From: PFJX01 sp040757575
GTDB taxonomy: Bacteria; Pseudomonadota; Gammaproteobacteria; Burkholderiales; Thiobacillaceae
Reading direction: 5' to 3'
Length of the DNA stretch: 64,000 nucleotides
Assembly (NCBI GenBank): GCA_040757575.1
Contig: JBFLXA010000008.1
Location: 1 to 64,000, forward strand
Shown here: positions 59,908 to 64,000 of the stretch, in pieces
Layout: each line of letters opens with the position of its first letter
How positions within the stretch are numbered: position 1 is the stretch's first letter
Program-made: the position numbers and the translations under genes
Notes under the pieces: model-generated
The model's database searches: none
What the model was told of the DNA's origin: nothing
The model's input: the letters and a program-made list of their open reading frames with translations, nothing else

Positions 59908-62900
59908 GCAGCGCCGACATCGTCAAACGCCGCCTGCGGCGGCTGTGGTTGTGGCCGCTGCTGATGGTCCTGCTGCTGGCCGCAGCGGTATTCGCCGCTT
60001 ATGAACTCATCGCCTCGCCCCTGCAGGCGATGGTGCTGGCCGGCTACGGAAAACGGCTGACCTTCCAGTTGCAGGAGGGCCGCAATGCCACGCCGCCCCC
60101 ATCCCCTACCGGCCCCTATGACGTGCGCCTGGGCTATCCCGAACTGCCCCGTTTCATTACCCGGCTCGAAGAACAGGGTTTCGAAGTGACTCATCAGGCC
60201 CGGGTCTCCGCCGACATGGCGCGGATTGCCGACTTCGGCCTGTTCATGCCCTATGCGGAGAAGTCCGTCGCCGGCCTGGAATTGCTGGATTGCAGTCGCG
60301 CGCCCCTCAAGACCCTGCGCTTTCCCGCCCGCACCTATACGGATTTCACTGCCGTGCCCCCCGTAGTGGCCAACACCCTGTTGTTCATCGAAAACCGGGA
60401 ATTGCTGGACCCCAACCACCCCCAGCGCAACCCGGCGGTGGAATGGGATAGGCTGGGTGCCGCCGTGCTGGAGAAGATCCTCCAGACCATCGACCCGTCC
60501 CGCAACGTGCCCGGGGGCTCCACCCTGGCCACCCAGATCGAGAAATACCGCCATTCCCCGGATGGACTGACCCTTACCGCCGGCGACAAGCTGCGCCAGA
60601 TGGCCTCGGCCTCCCTGCGGGCCTATCTGGACGGGGAAGACACCCTGGCCACCCGGCGGCGCATCGTGCTGGATTACCTGAATACCGTGCCTCTAGCCGC
60701 CGCCCCGGGGTTCGGCGAGGTCAACGGCGTCGGAGATGGCCTGGCTGCCTGGTTCGGGCTGGATTTCGACAAGATCAACGGACTGCTGCGCAACCCGGCC
60801 CCCACGGCGGAAGCCGCCAGGGCTTACAAACACGTGCTGGCGCTGCTGATCTCCCAGCGCAAGCCCTCCTATTACCTGATCAACGGCCGCTCCCAGCTGG
60901 AAGTCCAGGCCAACACCCACCTGCGCCTGCTGGCCAGCATGGGCATCATCACCCCTCAGTTCCGGGATGTGGCCCTGGACCAGCGCATCGTATTCAACAC
61001 AGGCAAGGCCCACAAGGAAACCGCCTCCTTCGCCGACCGCAAGGCCACCAGCACCCTGCGGGTGGAACTGATGAATCGCCTGGGCGTGCCCCGTCTGTAT
61101 GAAGTGGACCGGCTGGACCTGACCGCCCGGGCCACCCTGCACGGCCCCACCCAGTACGCAGTGTCCGATTTCCTCCAGCGCCTGTCGGACCCCATCGTGG
61201 TTGATGCCGCCGACCTCTACGGCCCCTATCTGCTGGCGCCAGAAAACGACCTGACCAAACCCATATACAGCTTCACCCTTTACGAGAACACGGTCGACGG
61301 CGCCCTGCTGCGGGTTCAGGCGGACAACCTGAACCAGCCCTTCGACATCAACAAGGGGGCCAAGCTGGACATGGGCTCCTCCGCCAAGCTCCGCACCCTC
61401 ATTACCTACCTGCAAGTGGTGGCGGAACTGCATCAACAGTACTCCGCCCTGCCCCGGGCCCAGTTACTCAAAGCCCGGGCCGCCGACAAGGATCTGTTAT
61501 TGCAGTGGGTATTGAATTACCTGGTCCACGCCGAGGACAAATCCCTGCACACCATGCTGCGGGCCGCCATGTCGCGCCAATATTCCGCCAGCCCGGAAGA
61601 AAGCTTCTTCACCGGCGGCGGCGTGCACCGGTTTGCCAACTTCAAGCGGGACGACGACGGCAAGGTCATGGACCTTTGGGAAGCGACGCGCAATTCCGTG
61701 AACCTGCCCTTCATCCGCCTCATGCGGGATATCGTGCGCCACTTCATGTACCGGGATCCGAAAGGCGCGGCCCAGATTCTGAGCGATCCCTCTGACCCCA
61801 GGCGGGACCAGTATCTGAAGCGTTTCGCCGACCAGGAGGGACGCGCCTTCCTGGTCCGCTTCCACAAGAAATACAAGGGACTAGGCGCCCAGGAGGCCAG
61901 CGCCGCCCTGCTCAACCACCTGACCGCCAACCCCAAGCGCCTGGCGGCCGTATACCGTTACCTGGAACCCCAGGCGGACATCGCAGCCTTCACCACTCGC
62001 CTGAAAAGCCGTCTGGGCAACCCGGGCGCCTTCGACGAAGGGGATTTCAAATACCTGTACGAAACCTATGGGCCGGACAAATTCTCTCTCTCGGACCGGG
62101 GCTACATCGCCCAGGTCCATCCCCTGGAACTCTGGCTGGTGGCCTACCTGCGTGCCCATCCCGGCGCCACTTGGGACAACATCGTGGAAGCCAGCCGGGA
62201 CGAGCGCATCCAGGTGTATGACTGGCTGATCAACACCAGCCGCAAGAACGCCCAGGACATCCGCATCCACTCCCTGCTGGAAATCGAAGCCTTCCAGGAA
62301 GTGCACAAACGCTGGCGCATGCTGGGCTACCCCTTTGGCAGCCTGGTGCCCTCCTACGCCACGGCCATTGGTTCTTCCGCAGACCGGCCCGCCGCACTGG
62401 CGGAACTCATGGGGGTCATCGCCAACGATGGGGTCAAACTGCCCGCCATCACCACCCTGGGTCTGGAATTCGCCGCCGGCACCCCCTATCACACCATCAT
62501 GAAACGCAAGGCGCCGAAAGGCGAACGCATCTTTCCCGCCAGCATTGCCCAGGTCATCAAGGAAGCGCTCGCCAACGTGGTCCAGGAGGGTACGGCCCGA
62601 CGCCTTAAAGGCAGCTTCCCACTGGGCAACGGCGAATTCCTGGCCCTGGGAGGCAAGACCGGCACGGGAGACCACCGCTTCGAGGTGTACGCCGCCAACG
62701 GCACGGTGCTGGAATCCAAGGTGATGAACCGCACCGCCACCTTCGCCTTCTATATGGGCGAACGCTTTTTCGGCGTCATGACCGTTTTTGTGCCCGGCGA
62801 GGCGGCGGCGGACTACCACTTCACCAGTGGCCTGGCTGTACAGATAGTCAAGATCCTTGAACCCGCCCTGCGTCCCCTACTGTTGGGCAACGGCGCACCG

Positions 62901-63209
62901 GAGCCCGGCTGGGAAGAGCTGGTGCGGGAGTTCGAGGGCGAAGCCGGCACGCCAGCCCCATCTCCGCCCCCTGCTGCTGCCAGCAAGGCTTTGCCCCCCA
63001 AACCCCGTCCTGGCCCGGCTCCTGCCCCAGCCACCGCTCCGCCCGCTGGCGTTACGCCGGCCGAGGAGCCCCCACCTGCACCGCCCCCGCCCCAAGTGGA
63101 CAAACCAGACCCGCCACCGCCTCCCCAGGCCCCCCATCCAGAGCCCAAGAAGGACAAACCCCCAGGCCCCTGGTCCCCGGCGGCAGGCTCTGGTTTCCAG
63201 TTTTTCTGA
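59904..63209 (+). CDS. Large atypical class A penicillin-binding protein
   Basis: 1101 aa. An N-terminal membrane helix (about residues 14-36) leads into a GT51-like glycosyltransferase region with IENRELLD (weak match to EDxxFxxH) and GGSTLATQIEKYRHSP. The transpeptidase part keeps SSAK in LDMGSSAKLRTLITYL, TRNSVN as the SxN-like element and GGKTGTGDH (KTG). There are large inserts between these, and the last 110 residues are Pro-rich (PPAPPPPQVDKPDPPPPPQ). It is longer than typical PBP1. Role in peptidoglycan synthesis inferred. Confidence 0.82.
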   Translation: MSSADIVKRRLRRLWLWPLLMVLLLAAAVFAAYELIASPLQAMVLAGYGKRLTFQLQEGRNATPPPSPTGPYDVRLGYPELPRFITRLEEQGFEVTHQARVSADMARIADFGLFMPYAEKSVAGLELLDCSRAPLKTLRFPARTYTDFTAVPPVVANTLLFIENRELLDPNHPQRNPAVEWDRLGAAVLEKILQTIDPSRNVPGGSTLATQIEKYRHSPDGLTLTAGDKLRQMASASLRAYLDGEDTLATRRRIVLDYLNTVPLAAAPGFGEVNGVGDGLAAWFGLDFDKINGLLRNPAPTAEAARAYKHVLALLISQRKPSYYLINGRSQLEVQANTHLRLLASMGIITPQFRDVALDQRIVFNTGKAHKETASFADRKATSTLRVELMNRLGVPRLYEVDRLDLTARATLHGPTQYAVSDFLQRLSDPIVVDAADLYGPYLLAPENDLTKPIYSFTLYENTVDGALLRVQADNLNQPFDINKGAKLDMGSSAKLRTLITYLQVVAELHQQYSALPRAQLLKARAADKDLLLQWVLNYLVHAEDKSLHTMLRAAMSRQYSASPEESFFTGGGVHRFANFKRDDDGKVMDLWEATRNSVNLPFIRLMRDIVRHFMYRDPKGAAQILSDPSDPRRDQYLKRFADQEGRAFLVRFHKKYKGLGAQEASAALLNHLTANPKRLAAVYRYLEPQADIAAFTTRLKSRLGNPGAFDEGDFKYLYETYGPDKFSLSDRGYIAQVHPLELWLVAYLRAHPGATWDNIVEASRDERIQVYDWLINTSRKNAQDIRIHSLLEIEAFQEVHKRWRMLGYPFGSLVPSYATAIGSSADRPAALAELMGVIANDGVKLPAITTLGLEFAAGTPYHTIMKRKAPKGERIFPASIAQVIKEALANVVQEGTARRLKGSFPLGNGEFLALGGKTGTGDHRFEVYAANGTVLESKVMNRTATFAFYMGERFFGVMTVFVPGEAAADYHFTSGLAVQIVKILEPALRPLLLGNGAPEPGWEELVREFEGEAGTPAPSPPPAAASKALPPKPRPGPAPAPATAPPAGVTPAEEPPPAPPPPQVDKPDPPPPPQAPHPEPKKDKPPGPWSPAAGSGFQFF

Positions 63210-63253
63210 AATCAGTGTGCGGAGCGAAGGTCTGGTCTGGCTCGTTCAGACTA

Positions 63254-63278
63254 AAAATGCCGCACAACGCGGCATTTT
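63254..63278. terminator. Bidirectional terminator between the PBP and ankyrin genes
   Basis: AAAATGCCGC-ACAAC-GCGGCATTTT is a perfect 10-bp stem with A and T runs on both sides, placed between convergent genes, so it can end both transcripts. Confidence 0.9.
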
Positions 63279-63302
63279 CGGTACGGCCGGCAAGAAACCG
63301 GG

Positions 63303-63890
63303 CTAGTGGGCGGGCCGCTTGATGAAGTTGACCACCTTGGCGTCGCTGGGCGGGCCCTTGCGTACACCGCTGGCGCAGGACACGCCTTCGGTTTCCATGA
63401 CAAAGCCCTCTGCTTCGTGCAACAGGTTGATGACGTCCACGAAGAAGCGCTCCTTGGCCATGGCCAGGGCGGTACGGCCGCCGTCGTTGGCAGCCTTCAC
63501 GTCGGCGCCGGCGTCCAGCAACACCTGGCAGACCGCCGCCTCTCCGGCGCCAGCAGCCAGCATCAGGGGGGTGAGGCCGTAGAAGATGCGCTGGTTGACG
63601 TTGGCGCCCGCATCCACCAGGGCCTGGACCACTGGCGCGAAGCCACAGTCCAGTTCGTGGTTGTAGGCGGCCTTGAAAACGGGGGTCCAGCCCTGGCCGT
63701 CCAGGGCGTTGGCATCTGCGCCAGCCGCCAGCAAGGCCTGAACTACGTCCAGGTGGCCGTGGAAGGCGGCCAGATGCAGGGCCGTGCTGCCGTCAGCATC
63801 GGTGCCATGGATATCGGCCCCGGCGGCGAGCAGGGACTGGACTTGCTGCAGGTCGCCGATCTGGGCGGCACTTTGAAGCGTAGAGGACAT
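63303..63890 (-). CDS. Ankyrin-repeat protein
   Basis: 195 aa. About four ankyrin repeats: GDLQQVQSLLAAGADIHGTDADGSTALHLAAFHGHLDVVQALLAAGADANALDGQGWTPVFKAA, then a longer third repeat and DVKAANDGGRTALAMAKE. No signal peptide. A protein-interaction module of unknown partner. CCGGAG lies before the start. The C-terminus (CASGVRKGPPSDAKVVNFIKRPAH) is basic. Confidence 0.88.
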   Translation of the reverse strand: MSSTLQSAAQIGDLQQVQSLLAAGADIHGTDADGSTALHLAAFHGHLDVVQALLAAGADANALDGQGWTPVFKAAYNHELDCGFAPVVQALVDAGANVNQRIFYGLTPLMLAAGAGEAAVCQVLLDAGADVKAANDGGRTALAMAKERFFVDVINLLHEAEGFVMETEGVSCASGVRKGPPSDAKVVNFIKRPAH

Positions 63891-63937
63891 GACGGACTCC
63901 GGTCGGAAAATTAATTCCCGATAATTCTACTCAACTA

Positions 63938-64000
63938 TTATCCGGCTGCAAGTCCGGCCTCCACGCCGGCGGCATAGCCCCCCTGGAGAATGTGGGCATC
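63938..64000 (-). CDS. C-terminal end of a minus-strand gene
   Basis: The last 20 codons before a TAA at 63940-63938 read DAHILQGGYAAGVEAGLAAG. The rest lies beyond the right edge. The Gly/Ala-rich end fits several oxidoreductase families, but the fragment is too short to name. Confidence 0.4.
   Translation of the reverse strand, partial: DAHILQGGYAAGVEAGLAAG

Overview
The window is GC-rich, densely coded DNA that looks like a chemolithoautotrophic betaproteobacterium of the Thiobacillus/Hydrogenophilales/Gallionellales type. The reasons are a form IAq RuBisCO and a form II RuBisCO, each with its own cbbQ and cbbO, an alpha-carboxysome gene (csoS2), nitrate and nitrite assimilation genes, and the gene orders argS-SPOR-dsbA and dusB-fis-purH-purD. 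Genus assignment is inference.

CO2-fixation island, 1-27 kb. Three modules point leftward on the minus strand, and each is divergent from its own CbbR-type LysR gene. They are (1) csoS2, which runs off the left edge and stands first in its operon without cbbLS; (2) cbbL-cbbS-cbbQ-cbbO; and (3) cbbM-cbbQ-cbbO. Between modules 1 and 2 lies a block of small membrane and stress genes (CBS protein, Ca2+/Na+ exchanger, PsiE, HPF, NhaR, DgkA, PAP2 phosphatase). Between modules 2 and 3 lie narXL, a Crp/Fnr regulator and a histone-H1-like DUF2934 protein. The narX-crp gap carries a perfect 7-2-7 NarL site and an FNR-like box.

Housekeeping block, 27-39 kb: rRNA methyltransferase, PLD-type nuclease, diguanylate cyclase, fatty acid desaturase, rhomboid protease, groESL behind a perfect CIRCE operator, a REP-associated transposase (RAYT), argS, a SPOR protein, dsbA and tRNA-Leu(UAA).

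Nitrate assimilation block, 39-53.4 kb: nirB-nirD-nasA-CBS-nasT, then a lytic transglycosylase and a secreted orphan, then nrtABD-nasS. Both nirB and nrtA are preceded by a sigma-54 promoter and a leader ending in an intrinsic terminator. The terminator stem overlaps a hexaloop hairpin of the ANTAR-target type. NasT (ANTAR antiterminator) and NasS (cytoplasmic nitrate sensor) are both present but 6 kb apart, so the cluster should respond to nitrogen limitation (sigma-54) and to nitrate or nitrite (antitermination).

Right block, 53.5-64 kb: dusB-fis, purH, purD, tsaC, hemF, a large atypical class A PBP, an ankyrin protein, and the last 20 codons of a further minus-strand gene.

The window is rich in palindromic repeats. 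One REP-like family is inserted in frame inside nirB, nasA and hemF, and a second class of purine-iterated hairpins sits in the gaps between co-oriented genes (cbbL/S, cbbQ/O, fis/purH, purH/purD).
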